A DNA stretch of 64,000 bases from Mycolicibacterium sphagni (GCF_013337765.1 NZ_VBSB01000012.1:124001-188000), one strand, 5' to 3'. Counted from the stretch's first letter, positions 25,350-36,224 are shown. Numbers and translations are program-made. Notes: generated by a model from the sequence alone, not told the origin.

Positions 25350-26587
25350 TACAGCCCCAATGTCGCCTTGGCCAGGATGTTGCGCTGAATCTCGTTGCTG
25401 CCGGCGTAGATCGAGCCGGCGCGGTCGTTGAAGTAGCGCAGCGCCGCCACCGCCTGCCATGGTTGCCCGCTGACGTAACCGTCCGCCGGTGGTTCGAAGT
25501 CCGAGACCGGTCCGCCGGGCCGGGTCGCGTGCGGCTGATACGCCCGGCCGCGCGGGCCGGCGGCTTCCATGGCGAGTTCGGTGATGGCCTGCGAGAGTTC
25601 GGTGGACAGGATCTTCAGCATCGACGACGCGGCCCCGGGATTGCGCCCTTCGGCAACCGTTGTCAGAACGCGGTATTCGAGGATCTCGAGCACTTCGGCC
25701 CGGATGCGAATGTCGGCGAGTTTGGCTGCGAACGCCGGATCGTCGATCAGCGCGCCGCCGGCCGGGCCGGGCTGCTCGGCCGCCTCGGTGGCGATCGCGC
25801 CTGCCAGCGCCTGCAGCGCGGGAGCCGTTGCGCCGCCGCCACGCTCGAACTCCAGCAGGTACTTGGCCACAGTCCAGCCGTCGTCGATCTCGCCGATCAC
25901 GTTCGACTTGGGTACCCGCACGGCGTCGAAGAAGATCTGATTCTGCACCTTCTCGCCCGACGTCATCACCAGCGGGCGGATCTCGATGCCTGGCGTGTTC
26001 ATGTCGATGAGCACGAACGTGATGCCCTGCTGCTTCTTGGCTGAGCGCGACGTACGCACCAGCGCGAAGATCCAGTTGGCCTCGGTGGCGTGGGTGGTCC
26101 AGATCTTGCTACCGGTGCAAATGAGATCACCGGCCGATTCATCATTGGTCGCCGACATCGTCAGCGCAGCAAGGTCGGAGCCCGCCTCCGGTTCGGAGTA
26201 GCCCTGGCAGAAGAACACCTCACCGGTCAGGATGCGCGGCAGGAAGAAGTCCTTCTGCTCGGCGGTGCCGTAGGCGATGATCGCGTGGGCGACCATCCGG
26301 ATGCCCATCGGCGACAACGACGGCGCCCCGGCCAGCGTGGATTCGCGGCTGAAGATGTAGTGCTGGGTCAGCGTCCAATCGCAGCCGCCGTGCTCCACCG
26401 GCCACGCGGGGGCGGCCCAGCCGCGTTCGTGCAGGATCGCCTGCCACGCCATGCTGGCCTCATGGTCGGCGTAGACGCTGGTCATCAGCCGACCCGCCTG
26501 CCGCAGATCCGGGGTGAGTTTGTCCTCCAGGAACGCCTGCACCTCGTCGCGGAACTCGAGATCCTTCGCCGACCACGACAGGTCCAT
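25349..26587 (-). CDS. Acyl-CoA dehydrogenase (FadE, larger partner)
   Basis: A 412-residue acyl-CoA dehydrogenase. It has the FAD/substrate segment CQGYSEPEAGSDLAALTMSA, the strand ICTGSKIWTTHATEANWIFALVRT, and a C-terminal helix domain ending in FNDRAGSIYAGSNEIQRNILAKATLGL, where GSNEIQRN is the conserved FAD adenine-binding loop. The start ATG has AGGGGA 8 bases upstream. It overlaps the smaller FadE by one base (TAATG). The pair resembles the FadE26/27 and FadE28/29 arrangement for sterol side chains. Substrate assignment to steroid CoA esters is inference from architecture. Confidence 0.88.
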   Translation of the reverse strand: MDLSWSAKDLEFRDEVQAFLEDKLTPDLRQAGRLMTSVYADHEASMAWQAILHERGWAAPAWPVEHGGCDWTLTQHYIFSRESTLAGAPSLSPMGIRMVAHAIIAYGTAEQKDFFLPRILTGEVFFCQGYSEPEAGSDLAALTMSATNDESAGDLICTGSKIWTTHATEANWIFALVRTSRSAKKQQGITFVLIDMNTPGIEIRPLVMTSGEKVQNQIFFDAVRVPKSNVIGEIDDGWTVAKYLLEFERGGGATAPALQALAGAIATEAAEQPGPAGGALIDDPAFAAKLADIRIRAEVLEILEYRVLTTVAEGRNPGAASSMLKILSTELSQAITELAMEAAGPRGRAYQPHATRPGGPVSDFEPPADGYVSGQPWQAVAALRYFNDRAGSIYAGSNEIQRNILAKATLGL

Positions 26588-26763
26588 CTGCTGTCCCCTT
26601 ATCTGCGCACGGCCGTTTTCAGAAATGACCATAGCCCGTCGATGTCCGCGGGCCTGCTGAGGGTGCCGCCTGGACCCATTCTGCGCGGCCGGGTTTGAGG
26701 ATCGAAGAGTGGGGGAACAGTGCTGGAGGCTACCGGCGGGCGCCCCCGAAACGTGACACTGAG

Positions 26764-26794
26764 AGGCCCGGTCCCTGGACAAGGGACCGGGCCT
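26764..26794. terminator. Perfect 12-bp hairpin terminator
   Basis: AGGCCCGGTCCC pairs perfectly with GGGACCGGGCCT across a 7-base loop. It lies 22 bases past the stop of the antigen-85-like gene on the minus strand, and upstream of the FadE pair. A short T-rich run (TTTCGTCTGTCT) follows only on the plus strand, so on the minus strand it is a stem-only terminator of the kind common in mycobacteria. Confidence 0.75.
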
Positions 26795-26815
26795 TTCGTC
26801 TGTCTGCGGTCAGGG

Positions 26816-27844
<1,029 letters not shown>

Positions 27845-27904
27845 TCAGCCATCAGTTACGCCCGCGATAGTTTTCTCGATCTTCTGGTCGGCGACGTCAC
27901 CGCA

Positions 27905-28483
27905 TTGCTCGACGGGCCCGGCCGCGTGGTCGTCGGCATCACCGGACCGCCCGGGGCGGGCAAGTCCACCTCGGCGCTGGCGCTGGCGACGTCCTTCGGC
28001 GGCGCGGCGTATCTGCCGATGGATGGCTTCCACCTGTCGAACGCGGCACTGGAGCGGCTGGGTCGCCGCGACCGGAAAGGCGCGATCGACACCTTCGATG
28101 CCGCGGGTTACGTCGTTGCACTGCAACGGGCGGCGGGGGAGTTCGGCCGTCGCGATGTCTACGTACCGGCCTTCGACCGCAGCCTCGACGAACCGATAGC
28201 CGCCGGGCACGTCATACCCGCCGAGTGCCGGCTCGTGGTCACCGAGGGCAACTACTTGGGTGTACCCGACGGTGACTGGGCCGCGGTGCGTCCGCTGCTG
28301 AACCGGCTCTACTACGTGGATTGTTCTGCGCAGGTTCGGCGAGAACGGTTGGTAGCGCGGCACATTGAGGGCGGTCGCTCACCGCAGGCGGCGCAGGCGT
28401 GGGTCGACGAGGTCGACGAGCCGAACGCGCGGGTGATCGCGACAACGCGGGAGTTCTGCGACCGGGTGCTCGCCGACTGCTAA
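27905..28483 (+). CDS. P-loop nucleoside/nucleotide-type kinase (PanK/uridine kinase fold)
   Basis: A kinase of about 190-210 residues. Walker A is GPPGAGKST, followed by the substrate strand AYLPMDGFHLSNAALERLGR (uridine kinase/PanK-like DGFH), an RKGAIDTFDAAG segment, VYVPAFDRSLDEPIAAG and VVTEGNYLGVPDGDW. The ending DEPNARVIATTREFCDRVL fits the actinobacterial nucleoside/nucleotide kinase family protein. The start is a problem: homologous-looking coding (SYARDSFLDLLVGDVTALL) continues about 18 codons upstream of the first usable codon (TTG at 27905), but no ATG, GTG or TTG occurs there; an ATC at 27851 or 27926 GTG are alternatives. Sugar or nucleoside substrate unknown. Confidence 0.8.
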   Translation: MLDGPGRVVVGITGPPGAGKSTSALALATSFGGAAYLPMDGFHLSNAALERLGRRDRKGAIDTFDAAGYVVALQRAAGEFGRRDVYVPAFDRSLDEPIAAGHVIPAECRLVVTEGNYLGVPDGDWAAVRPLLNRLYYVDCSAQVRRERLVARHIEGGRSPQAAQAWVDEVDEPNARVIATTREFCDRVLADC

Positions 28484-28492
28484 CGCGCCGAA

Positions 28493-28540
28493 CGTAACGC
28501 CAGGGCGCCATTCGGCGCCGAATCCCGCCCTGGCGTTACG
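28493..28540. terminator. Long nested inverted repeat, probable terminator
   Basis: CGTAACGCCAGGGCG and its exact complement CGCCCTGGCGTTACG form a 15-bp stem. The 18-base loop itself contains the 14-base palindrome ATTCGGCGCCGAAT. It starts 10 bases after the kinase stop. No U-run follows, so it is a mycobacterial-style stem terminator or a small repeated element; whether it recurs elsewhere in the genome would decide. Confidence 0.65.
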
Positions 28541-28704
28541 GTCGACGATGAGTGGCAACGCCTGCTGCCTGTTCAGCGGATCATTTTCGTTGTTTTCCGG
28601 GATTGGCGATAACAGCGCTTTCCCAGGCGTTAAATACAGGCAAGGCCTCAATCAGAGGTATCCATGGGCTATCGCGCCAGCCGCTAAAAACCAGGAGCAA
28701 CAAC

Positions 28705-29661
28705 ATGATTCGTGCCACTCTGCCCGGCGGCCGCACCAATCGGGCGCTCGTCGGCGCGCTCGGGGGCGCCGTGGTGTCAGCCACTTTCGCCGCCGCCACG
28801 CTGGGTTCGGCAGCGCCGGCCAACGCAACGTGTGCGTCCTTCTTCGGCATCGGTAACAGTGCACAGTGCACCAGCAGCCCGACGAGTATCGCCATTGCGT
28901 TGGGACCCGGCGCAACGGCCAAAGCGACCGGACTCTTCACCGTCGCGATCGCCAACGGTCTCGGCAACGGTGCAGGGCAGACCACCATTGCCACCGCCGA
29001 CGGCTCGGTGAACCTGGCCTACGCGGGCGGTTCCGACTCAGTGACCGTGACGCACAGCAACTTCTCCGTCGGAATCGTCCAGGGCAAGCGGGTCGCCGCG
29101 GTTGTCGGGAGCGTGACAGGCAAGGACTTCTTCAACTCTGCCCTGAGCCTGGGCAGCCAGGGACTGGTCACTCCAACCCAGACCGCCACCTACACGCTTC
29201 TCGTCGCGGGCAACGGCAACATGGCGGTTGATTTCGGTGGCGGGCAGGGTGATACCGGCGGGTTCATGGAGGCCTACGGCACCCTGAACTCTGTCTTCAG
29301 CTTCGGCAGCCGGGGAAGCTTTGTCGGCGCGGGCACTTTCGCAATTCCACTCGGCCCGGCGAAACCGGCGGTGTTCAGCACGGCGTTCAATCTCTTCGGC
29401 ACCGGCAACATTGTGACGACGATTCCCGGTCCACTCTCGATTGCCGGCTCCATCGGCCAGACCGGGGCGACTATCAAGCAAGCGGGCCCGGGGATCAACA
29501 TCAACAACACCGTTGTCCTGTCCGCGGCGGCCACCGGCGCGTCCAACAGAGCGGCGTCTGCGGCGGCGAGCAACAAGCGCCCGTCGGCGGCAGACGGCAG
29601 CCGGCACAAGGCGTCCGCCGCTGCGAGTACCGGCGGCAGCAAGCGGGGGTCGCTGCACTGA
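28705..29661 (+). CDS. Large secreted Gly/Ala/Ser-rich protein, function unknown
   Basis: A 318-residue exported protein. ATG with AGGAGC 6 bases upstream; signal peptide to about residue 39 (ALVGALGGAVVSATFAAATLGSAAPANA-T). A short Cys pair (TCASFFGIGNSAQC) opens the mature part. Residues about 55-280 are a repetitive beta-type region: NLAYAGGSDSVTVTHSNFSVGIVQG, ATYTLLVAGNGNMAVDFGGG, GTLNSVFSFGSRGSFVGAGTFAIPLG. The last 45 residues are a disordered Ala/Ser/Lys tail (ASNRAASAAASNKRPSAA). The pattern resembles mycobacterial secreted proteins with G/N-rich beta repeats, but I know no assigned role. It stands alone, flanked by a long inverted repeat. Confidence 0.75.
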   Translation: MIRATLPGGRTNRALVGALGGAVVSATFAAATLGSAAPANATCASFFGIGNSAQCTSSPTSIAIALGPGATAKATGLFTVAIANGLGNGAGQTTIATADGSVNLAYAGGSDSVTVTHSNFSVGIVQGKRVAAVVGSVTGKDFFNSALSLGSQGLVTPTQTATYTLLVAGNGNMAVDFGGGQGDTGGFMEAYGTLNSVFSFGSRGSFVGAGTFAIPLGPAKPAVFSTAFNLFGTGNIVTTIPGPLSIAGSIGQTGATIKQAGPGININNTVVLSAAATGASNRAASAAASNKRPSAADGSRHKASAAASTGGSKRGSLH

Positions 29662-29665
29662 CCGA

Positions 29666-29857
29666 CTAGCAGCAGCGGGCCGTCGGGTTGGTGTCCGCGT
29701 CGTGGTGGCGCATGCGCCAGTACTGCGCCTCGTTGAGCACCGGCTCACCTGGGTGGGTGCGAGCCCGGTGCTCGACGTAACGGCGGTAGTGGCTATCGCC
29801 CATCAATGCGCCGATGTACCAACGGATTTGGCGTGCGACGAGGGTAGCGCGTCCCAT
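29666..29857 (-). CDS. YbdD/YjiX-family small protein
   Basis: A 63-residue cytosolic protein: [48 protein letters not shown]. This is the short DUF466 protein almost always encoded after CstA or BtsT peptide/pyruvate transporters. GGAGG lies 8 bases before the ATG. The gene begins inside the 3' end of cstA (55-base overlap in another frame), implying coupled translation. Family members are thought to support the transporter; mechanism is not established. Confidence 0.85.
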   Translation of the reverse strand: MGRATLVARQIRWYIGALMGDSHYRRYVEHRARTHPGEPVLNEAQYWRMRHHDADTNPTARCC

Positions 29858-32097
29858 TGTTTCTGCACCTCCTTCTCCGCGGGTGTGGAGATCAGGCTGG
29901 ACGGCCCGAAGATCTTCGACGGCACCGGGGCGTCCTCGGTCAGCTCGCGGCCGCCACCGCGGATGGCCCGCACCGCCATGATCACCCCGGCGAGCACCAC
30001 GATGATCACCAGGACGGCGAACACGATCGACAGCGTGCCCTGGATGAAGGTATTGCGGATGACGGCATGCAGCTGGTCGGCGTTCTTGGCCGAGCCGAAC
30101 GTGGTCTTGCCGGCCTCCGCGGCGGCGCGGTACTGGAAGTGCTGCGTCCAGTAGCCGAGCTTGGGATCGCCGGAGAATATCTTCTGCCACGACGCGGTGA
30201 GGGTGACGACCAGATCCCACAGCAGCGGGATCCCAGGGATCCACGCCCACTTCAGCAGACCCTTCTTGATCACCACGACGGTGACCACCGTCAGCGCGAT
30301 CGCGGCCAGCAGCTGGTTGGCGATACCGAACAGCGGGAAGAGTGTGTTGATGCCGCCGAGTGGATCGGTGACCCCCATCAGCAGGATCGAACCCCAGCCG
30401 GCGACCACGAGCAGGCTGCAGATCCACGCCCCTACCCGCCAGCTCGGGTTACGCAACCGCTTGAGCGGACCGCCCAGATTCGCCAGGCCGTCGGAGAGCA
30501 TGAACCGGGCGACCCGGGTGCCGGCGTCGACGGTCGTCAGGATGAACAGCGCCTCGAACATGATCGCGAAGTGGTACCAGAACGCCCGCAGCGAGGCGCC
30601 GCCGAACACCTGATGCAGCACCTCGGACATACCGAATGCCAACGTCGGCGCGCCACCGGTGCGGGAGACGATCGAGTGTTCACCGACGCTCTTGGCCGCA
30701 TCGGTGATCTCGGCGCCGGTGATCGGGGCGCCGGACAGGCCGAGGCCGTTGACGTACTTGGCTGCGGTCTCGGCGGTGCTTCCGGTCTGGGCCGACGGCG
30801 CGTTGATCGCGAAGTACAGATGCTGGTTGAGGATCGCGGCGGTGATCAGCGCCATGATCGCCACGAACGACTCGGTGAGCATGCCGCCGTAGCCGATCAG
30901 GCGCATCTGGCTTTCCTTCTCCAGAAGCTTGGGTGTGGTGCCCGAGGAGATCAGCGAGTGGAATCCCGACAGCGCACCGCAGGCGATGGTGATGAACAGG
31001 AACGGAAACAGCGAGCCGGCGAACACCGGACCTGAACTGTTGGAGGCGAATTGCGAGATCGCCGGGGCGTCCATGACCGGGCGGGCCAAGAGGATGCCCA
31101 CTGCCAGCAGCGCGATGGTGCCGACCTTCATGAACGTCGATAGGTAGTCGCGCGGCGCCAGCAGGAACCAGACCGGGAGCACAGAGGCGGCCAGCCCGTA
31201 GACGATGATGCACCACGACAACGTCACCTTCGAGAGCGTGAACCAGTCTGTGCCCCAATCGGTTCCGGCGACCCACCCGCCACCGGCCACGGCCAGAAGC
31301 AGTAGGACGACACCGATCAGAGAAACCTCGGAGACCCGGCCGGGCCGCAGGAACCGCAGATACAGGCCCATGAAGATGGCGATCGGGATCGTCATCGCGA
31401 TGGAGAACACGCCCCACGGGCTTTCGGCCAGGGCGCCCACCACGACCAGGGCCAGCACCGCAAGCAGGATGACCATGATGACCAGCACGGCGATGATCGC
31501 CGCGGCGCCGCCGACCGCGCCCAGCTCGTCGCGGGCCATCTGCCCCAGTGAGCGACCGCGCCTGCGGGTGGAGATCGACAGCACCAGGTAGTCCTGGACG
31601 CAGCCGGCGAACACCGCGCCGACGATGATCCAGATCGTGCCGGGCAGATAGCCCATCTGCATCGCCAGTACCGGGCCGACCAGCGGGCCCGCCCCGGCGA
31701 TGGCAGCGAAGTGGTGACCGAACAGCACCCGCCGGTCGGTGGGCATGTAGTCGGTGCCGTTCTCGAGTATCTCGGCCGGCGTGGCGTGCTCGTCGCGCGG
31801 GCGGACGATCTTCATCTCGATAAGCCGGGCGTAGAACCGGTAGCCGATGACGTAGGTGCAGATCGCCGCGATGACGAACCAGACCGCGTTGACGGTCTCG
31901 CCGCGGAAGAAGGCGATGACCGCCCAGGCGATCGCCCCGAGGACGGCGACCGCACCGAAGATCAGTTTGTGCCGGGTGGTGATCGGCGAGCGGTCGACGA
32001 CGGCGACCGGCGGCAGATCCTTCTCGGTACGGATGTAGGTGACGTCGCCCCTGGTCTCCTCGATGTACTCCGACGGCGCGGCGGTCGGTGAAGCCAC
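29803..32097 (-). CDS. cstA: CstA carbon starvation transporter
   Basis: A 764-residue polytopic membrane protein (about 16-18 segments) that imports peptides or pyruvate under carbon limitation. Signature segments: [39 protein letters not shown] (CstA N-terminal domain), [35 protein letters not shown], and [12 protein letters not shown] near the C terminus. I placed the start at a GTG (AAGGGAGAA 5 bases upstream) in place of ATGs at 32124 and 32154, since that is the only good ribosome site. ybdD overlaps its end and ligB lies 95 bases upstream on the same strand. Confidence 0.93.
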   Translation of the reverse strand: MASPTAAPSEYIEETRGDVTYIRTEKDLPPVAVVDRSPITTRHKLIFGAVAVLGAIAWAVIAFFRGETVNAVWFVIAAICTYVIGYRFYARLIEMKIVRPRDEHATPAEILENGTDYMPTDRRVLFGHHFAAIAGAGPLVGPVLAMQMGYLPGTIWIIVGAVFAGCVQDYLVLSISTRRRGRSLGQMARDELGAVGGAAAIIAVLVIMVILLAVLALVVVGALAESPWGVFSIAMTIPIAIFMGLYLRFLRPGRVSEVSLIGVVLLLLAVAGGGWVAGTDWGTDWFTLSKVTLSWCIIVYGLAASVLPVWFLLAPRDYLSTFMKVGTIALLAVGILLARPVMDAPAISQFASNSSGPVFAGSLFPFLFITIACGALSGFHSLISSGTTPKLLEKESQMRLIGYGGMLTESFVAIMALITAAILNQHLYFAINAPSAQTGSTAETAAKYVNGLGLSGAPITGAEITDAAKSVGEHSIVSRTGGAPTLAFGMSEVLHQVFGGASLRAFWYHFAIMFEALFILTTVDAGTRVARFMLSDGLANLGGPLKRLRNPSWRVGAWICSLLVVAGWGSILLMGVTDPLGGINTLFPLFGIANQLLAAIALTVVTVVVIKKGLLKWAWIPGIPLLWDLVVTLTASWQKIFSGDPKLGYWTQHFQYRAAAEAGKTTFGSAKNADQLHAVIRNTFIQGTLSIVFAVLVIIVVLAGVIMAVRAIRGGGRELTEDAPVPSKIFGPSSLISTPAEKEVQKQWDALPSSHAKSVGTSAH

Positions 32098-32192
32098 GTG
32101 TTTCTCCCTTGACGAGGCGTGCATGTCTGGCTGTGCGGTGATCCTTCCATTCACAGGTTCGCCAGTTCGGAGAACGCGGAAACGCCGCGCCG

Positions 32193-33731
32193 CTATTCGG
32201 TGCGCTCGTAAAACGCCCGCACGGTGTCGATGGTGTCGGCTTCGGCGGGGCTTTTGTCGTCGCGGTAGCGCAGCACCCGGGCGAACCGCAGTGCCATGCC
32301 GGCGGGATAGCGGCTGGAGCCCTGCACTCCGTCGAACGCGATCTCGACGACCTGCTCGGGACGCAGCGGGACGACGTATTCATCCAGCGGTCCCGTCGCG
32401 AGTTCGGTGAAGCGCGTGGTCTGCCAGTCCAGCATCGCGTCGGTCATGCCCTTGAAGGTCTTGCCGAGCATCATGAAGCCGCCGGTCTGCGGATCCAGCG
32501 CGCCCAGATGGATATTGGACAGTTTGCCCGTTCGCCGTCCTGAGCCCCACTCCACCGCGAGCACCACCAGGTCCAGGGTGTGCACCGGCTTGACTTTCAG
32601 CCAGCCCGCGCCGCGGCGGCCCGCCTCATAGGGGGACGTGGGTGATTTGGCCATGACGCCCTCATGGCCGGCTGCGAGCGTGACATCCAGAAAGTCTTGT
32701 GCCGCAGCGGCATCCATGGCGGCCAACCGGTCGACACGCTGTGCGGTGGGCACGATCGCGTCCAGCGCCGCGAGCCGGGCGTGGGTGGGTTCGTCGAGCA
32801 GATCGACACCGTCGAGGTGGAGGATGTCGAAGAAGAACACCGAAAGTGGTTGGGCCGCCCGGGCTGCGGCCACATCGGTGCTCTTGCCGAACCGGGACGC
32901 GGTGACCTGGAATCGGTGCGGGCGGTTATCGGGACGCAAGGCGATCGCCTCACCGTCGGCGATCAGGTTGGTGACCGGAAGCGCCAGCGCGGCATCCACC
33001 ACCTCTGGCAGCCGGGCGGTCACGTCGTCGAGGCTGCGGGTGTAGACGGTGACGTCGTCGCCGCTGCGGTGGATCTGCACGCGGGCGCCGTCGAGCTTGG
33101 CCTCGAAAATGGCGTCGCCGCCGAGCCGTTCGAGGGCGTCGGCCACGCCCGTCGCGGTCTGGGCGAGCATCGGGCCGACCGGCCTGCCGACCGCCAGGCT
33201 GAACGCGCTGAGCGCCTCGGTTCCGCCGGTCAGGGCCGAGGCCGCCACGGCGGGTAGGGCGCCGCCGAGCATGGCGGCCCGGCGCACGGTCGCGGCGGGT
33301 ACGCCGGCCGCCTTGGCGACCGCGTCGGCCATCACGCCGGCCAGCGCGCCCTGGCGCAGCTCGCCGCCGAGCAGCCGGCGCAGAAACACCTGCTCGGCGT
33401 CGGTGGCCGAGGCGAACAGGCCCGCGAGCAGCTCGGCCCGCCGGGCCTGCGAGCCTTTGCCCGCAACGGCGCCGATCTCGGTGAATGTCGCGTCGACCGC
33501 GAGGACCGTCAGCGTCGGCTCCGCCGCCGGAGCGGGCAGCGTGCGCAGCGCCGCCCAGCCGACCCCGATCTGGCGCTGCGGCAGGTCCCCGGACAGCCAC
33601 GACACCACGACCGCCACCACGTGCGGGTCACTCACCCCGGCGAGCAGCTCCGCGATCCGCGCCACCTTGGCCAGCCGCGACGACGTCGCTGACACATCGA
33701 TCGAGGCCGCCGCGACATCGCCAAGCAACAT
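32193..33731 (-). CDS. ligB: ATP-dependent DNA ligase LigB
   Basis: A 512-residue ligase that seals nicks with ATP, a non-essential accessory to NAD-dependent LigA. The N-terminal DNA-binding domain holds [16 protein letters not shown] and [10 protein letters not shown]. The nucleotidyltransferase core has the active-site motif [13 protein letters not shown] with Lys212, then the [24 protein letters not shown] and WLKVKP motifs, and an OB domain with [24 protein letters not shown]-like end. Length is close to mycobacterial LigB (about 507). It lies beside cstA as in M. tuberculosis Rv3062/Rv3063, by recall. ATG start, 39 bases from the molybdoenzyme gene's stop. Confidence 0.93.
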   Translation of the reverse strand: MLLGDVAAASIDVSATSSRLAKVARIAELLAGVSDPHVVAVVVSWLSGDLPQRQIGVGWAALRTLPAPAAEPTLTVLAVDATFTEIGAVAGKGSQARRAELLAGLFASATDAEQVFLRRLLGGELRQGALAGVMADAVAKAAGVPAATVRRAAMLGGALPAVAASALTGGTEALSAFSLAVGRPVGPMLAQTATGVADALERLGGDAIFEAKLDGARVQIHRSGDDVTVYTRSLDDVTARLPEVVDAALALPVTNLIADGEAIALRPDNRPHRFQVTASRFGKSTDVAAARAAQPLSVFFFDILHLDGVDLLDEPTHARLAALDAIVPTAQRVDRLAAMDAAAAQDFLDVTLAAGHEGVMAKSPTSPYEAGRRGAGWLKVKPVHTLDLVVLAVEWGSGRRTGKLSNIHLGALDPQTGGFMMLGKTFKGMTDAMLDWQTTRFTELATGPLDEYVVPLRPEQVVEIAFDGVQGSSRYPAGMALRFARVLRYRDDKSPAEADTIDTVRAFYERTE

Positions 33732-33770
33732 GCCTCCAGGTTGGCACGACACCCCGACAAAGAGCCGGCG

Positions 33771-35306
33771 TCAGGCCACCTCGAACGACACCGTCGGCCA
33801 GCCCGTCGCGCCGTCGGGCGCCGGTGGTGCCTGGTCTTCGGTCTGGACCGCGCCGGTGTTGTCCGTCGCGCGGGCGGTGACGGTGTGGAACCCGCCCTGG
33901 GTGGCCGTCCACGGGAAGCTCCACAACCGCCAGGCGTCCTTGGAGTAGGCCGCCCCCAGCTGGGCGGGCTGCCACGGTCCGTCGTCGATCCGTACCTCGA
34001 CGCCCTTCACCCCGCGGTTCTGCGCCCACGCCACCCCGCCGAACGTCACCGGGCCCTTGGCCACCTTCTGGCCGTCGCGCGGCACGTCGATCCGCGACTC
34101 GGTCTTGATCGGGCCGCGCTCCGACCAGCCGAGCTTGGTCCAGTAGGCCTGCGCGCGGTCGAAGCGGGTCAGCTCCAGGTCCACCACCCATTTGGTGGCC
34201 GACACGTAGCCGTAGAGCCCGGGCACCACCAGCCGGGCGGGATAGCCGTGTTCGACCGGCAGCGGCACGCCGTTCATCCCGATCGCGAGCATCGACTCAC
34301 GCGCGTCGGTGAGCGCCTCCACCGGGGTGCCCGCGGTGAATCCGTCTATCGACGTCGAGAGCACCATATCGGCATCGGGATGGATTCCGCTGTCGCGCAA
34401 CAGGTCTGCGACCCGATAGCCGGTCCAGGTGGCATTCGAGATCAGGTTGCCGCCGACCGGGTTGGACACGCAGGTCAGTGTCACGGTCTTGGTGATCGGC
34501 GCGAACTTCGCCAAGTCGTCGAAGGTGTAGTTGACTTCACGGTCGACCATGCCGTGGATGCGCAGCCGGAAGTCGGCGCGCGCGAGCTGCGGCACGCTCA
34601 GCGCCGTGTCGATTCGGTAGAACTCCTTGTTGGGCGTGATGAAGCTGGGCAGCTGTACGCCCTGCGGCGTGACGTCGGCGGGAATCGGCGACGGCGGCGG
34701 AGCCGATGGCACGGCGAAGCTCTCCCGGTCGCCGGACACCGAGTGCAGCCGGCGGCTGGTCACCGCACCGGCGACGCCGCTCAACAGCCCGAGCCCGCCG
34801 ATGCCCAACGTCAACAGGGACAGCCGGCGTCCCGGATCGACGTCGGCGTCTTCGGTCGTCTCGGTCGCTTCGCTTGCGGTGATGCGGCCGGTGAGGAAAC
34901 GCAACACCGCGATCCCACACACGGCGCCGAGCAAGGTCGGGATGATGTCGACGCCGCGCGCACCTGGAACGGCCAACACCGCGGCGCAACCGGCGACCGC
35001 GGCGGCCACGAACGCCAGCGTGCCGGCCGGGATGCGGGAGCGTTCCCAGATCGCGGCGACGGCAGCCAGCACCCCGATGACCGCGATCACCGACACCGAC
35101 AGGAACAGCTTGTCGGCGGTGCCGAAGGTCTGGATCGCCCATTCCTTGACCGGTCCGGGTGTCATGTTGATGACCGCGGTGCCCACCGCCGTGCGGGCAT
35201 CGGCGGCAGGGGAGAAGAAGGCGGCTGTCAGCTGGACCACGCCGAGAGCGACGGCGGCGGCCGCCACTCCGGCGCTCATCCGCAGTCCAGTTGTGGATTG
35301 GGCCAT
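33771..35306 (-). CDS. Membrane-anchored sulfite oxidase-like molybdopterin enzyme
   Basis: A 511-residue protein: residues about 10-185 carry roughly five hydrophobic helices, then an extracytoplasmic linker (SAPPPSPIPADV) and a SUOX-fold molybdopterin domain (FYRIDTALSVPQLARADFRLRIHGMVD, FDDLAKF, then TLTCVSNPVGGNLISNATWTGYRVADLL with the molybdenum-ligand Cys279). The C-terminal part is a Mo-co dimerisation Ig-like domain (TFGGVAWAQNRGVKGVEVRIDDGPWQPA, WRLWSFPWTATQGGFHTVTARATD). It differs from classical sulfite oxidase by its N-terminal membrane region. The substrate is unknown; the Cys and GxxxxxNxxWxG elements suggest it binds cofactor. Start ATG clear of the palindrome region upstream. 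Confidence 0.87.
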   Translation of the reverse strand: MAQSTTGLRMSAGVAAAAVALGVVQLTAAFFSPAADARTAVGTAVINMTPGPVKEWAIQTFGTADKLFLSVSVIAVIGVLAAVAAIWERSRIPAGTLAFVAAAVAGCAAVLAVPGARGVDIIPTLLGAVCGIAVLRFLTGRITASEATETTEDADVDPGRRLSLLTLGIGGLGLLSGVAGAVTSRRLHSVSGDRESFAVPSAPPPSPIPADVTPQGVQLPSFITPNKEFYRIDTALSVPQLARADFRLRIHGMVDREVNYTFDDLAKFAPITKTVTLTCVSNPVGGNLISNATWTGYRVADLLRDSGIHPDADMVLSTSIDGFTAGTPVEALTDARESMLAIGMNGVPLPVEHGYPARLVVPGLYGYVSATKWVVDLELTRFDRAQAYWTKLGWSERGPIKTESRIDVPRDGQKVAKGPVTFGGVAWAQNRGVKGVEVRIDDGPWQPAQLGAAYSKDAWRLWSFPWTATQGGFHTVTARATDNTGAVQTEDQAPPAPDGATGWPTVSFEVA

Positions 35307-35419
35307 GTCGCCCAACCTACCGCCGGGTAGACACCCTTGTTCATGACCGTTTTGTGACGAGCGGTAACGTGCGTACCGGCTTGACACCTGGGGTGTCCTG
35401 CGAATGGAAAAGTGAACGC

Positions 35420-35435
35420 CTAACCGCACGGTTAG
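35420..35435. promoter_or_regulatory. Palindrome upstream of SDR gene
   Basis: CTAACCG-CA-CGGTTAG, perfect 7-2-7 inverted repeat 30 bases before the ATG of the SDR at 35466. It has the form of a TetR or similar operator. No regulator gene is adjacent, so control would be from elsewhere. Confidence 0.5.
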
Positions 35436-35465
35436 CGTGCCGGCGTCAACCGACAGGAGTATCGG

Positions 35466-36224
35466 ATGGAGATCTCGGGCAAGAAGGTAGTCGTCGTGGG
35501 CGGCGCATCGGGCTTCGGGCGGGCAAGTGCTGAACTGCTGTCCTCCCGCGGAGCTCAGGTGGCGATTCTCGACCGCGAGGGCACCGACGGCCCTGAGGTC
35601 GCGGCCGGTGTCGGCGGCCCCTTCCTCCCTGTCGACGTCACCGACTTCGCGGGCACCGAGAAGGTGCTGGCCGACGCGGTCGAGGCCCTCGGTGGCCTGC
35701 ACGTGGTGTTGACCACCGCCGGTGGCGGCGTCGCGGAGAAGACGTTCGGCAAGAACGGCCCGCACGCCCTGGAGACCTTCCAGAGCACGATCAACCTCAA
35801 CCTGATCGCCAGCTTCAACATCAGCCGACTCGCGGCAGCGCACATGGCCAACAACGAGCCCGAAGAAGAGGAGCGCGGCGTCATCATCAACACCGCCTCG
35901 ATCGCCGCGTTCGAAGGCCAGATCGGCCAGGTCGCCTACACCGCCGCCAAGGCCGGTATCGCCGGCATGTGCCTGACCATGGCCCGCGATCTGGGTCCGG
36001 TGGGCATCCGCGCGCTGGCCATAGCGCCCAGCCTGTTCGCCACCGGACTGACCAAGGGCATCCCGGACGAATTCGCCAAGGCGCTGACCAAGGACGCTGC
36101 CTTCCCCAAGCGCCTTGGCAAGCCCGAGGAGTTCGCCAAGCTGGTCGCGGCGATCGTCGACAATCCGATGCTCAACGGCCAGTGCATCCGTCTCGACGCC
36201 GGACAGCGCTTCGCCCCCAAGTAA
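35466..36224 (+). CDS. SDR, 3-hydroxyacyl-CoA/17-beta-hydroxysteroid type
   Basis: A 252-residue oxidoreductase. GGASGFGRASAE (residues 12-23) binds the nucleotide, and ILDREG favours NAD+. LPVDVTD, TTAGGGVAEKTFGKNG, IINTASIAAFEGQIGQVAYTAAKAG with the catalytic Ser, Tyr and Lys follow. The distinct SIAAFEGQIGQVAYTAAKAGIAGM segment and the LAIAPSLFATGLTKGIPD loop are those of HSD10-type 3-hydroxyacyl-CoA dehydrogenases. It should oxidise a beta-hydroxyacyl-CoA or hydroxysteroid. It follows AGGAG 6 bases before ATG and the 7-2-7 palindrome. It is alone in its operon, divergent from the molybdoenzyme. Confidence 0.88.
   Translation: MEISGKKVVVVGGASGFGRASAELLSSRGAQVAILDREGTDGPEVAAGVGGPFLPVDVTDFAGTEKVLADAVEALGGLHVVLTTAGGGVAEKTFGKNGPHALETFQSTINLNLIASFNISRLAAAHMANNEPEEEERGVIINTASIAAFEGQIGQVAYTAAKAGIAGMCLTMARDLGPVGIRALAIAPSLFATGLTKGIPDEFAKALTKDAAFPKRLGKPEEFAKLVAAIVDNPMLNGQCIRLDAGQRFAPK

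Noticed and set aside
28590-28613. TTGTTT and GATAAC as the promoter of the secreted protein gene
   Set aside because: Spacing of 12 bases is too short for a SigA promoter.
33741-35330. A 529-residue plus-strand frame over the molybdoenzyme gene
   Set aside because: Antisense shadow; the minus-strand gene has a cofactor Cys and membrane helices.
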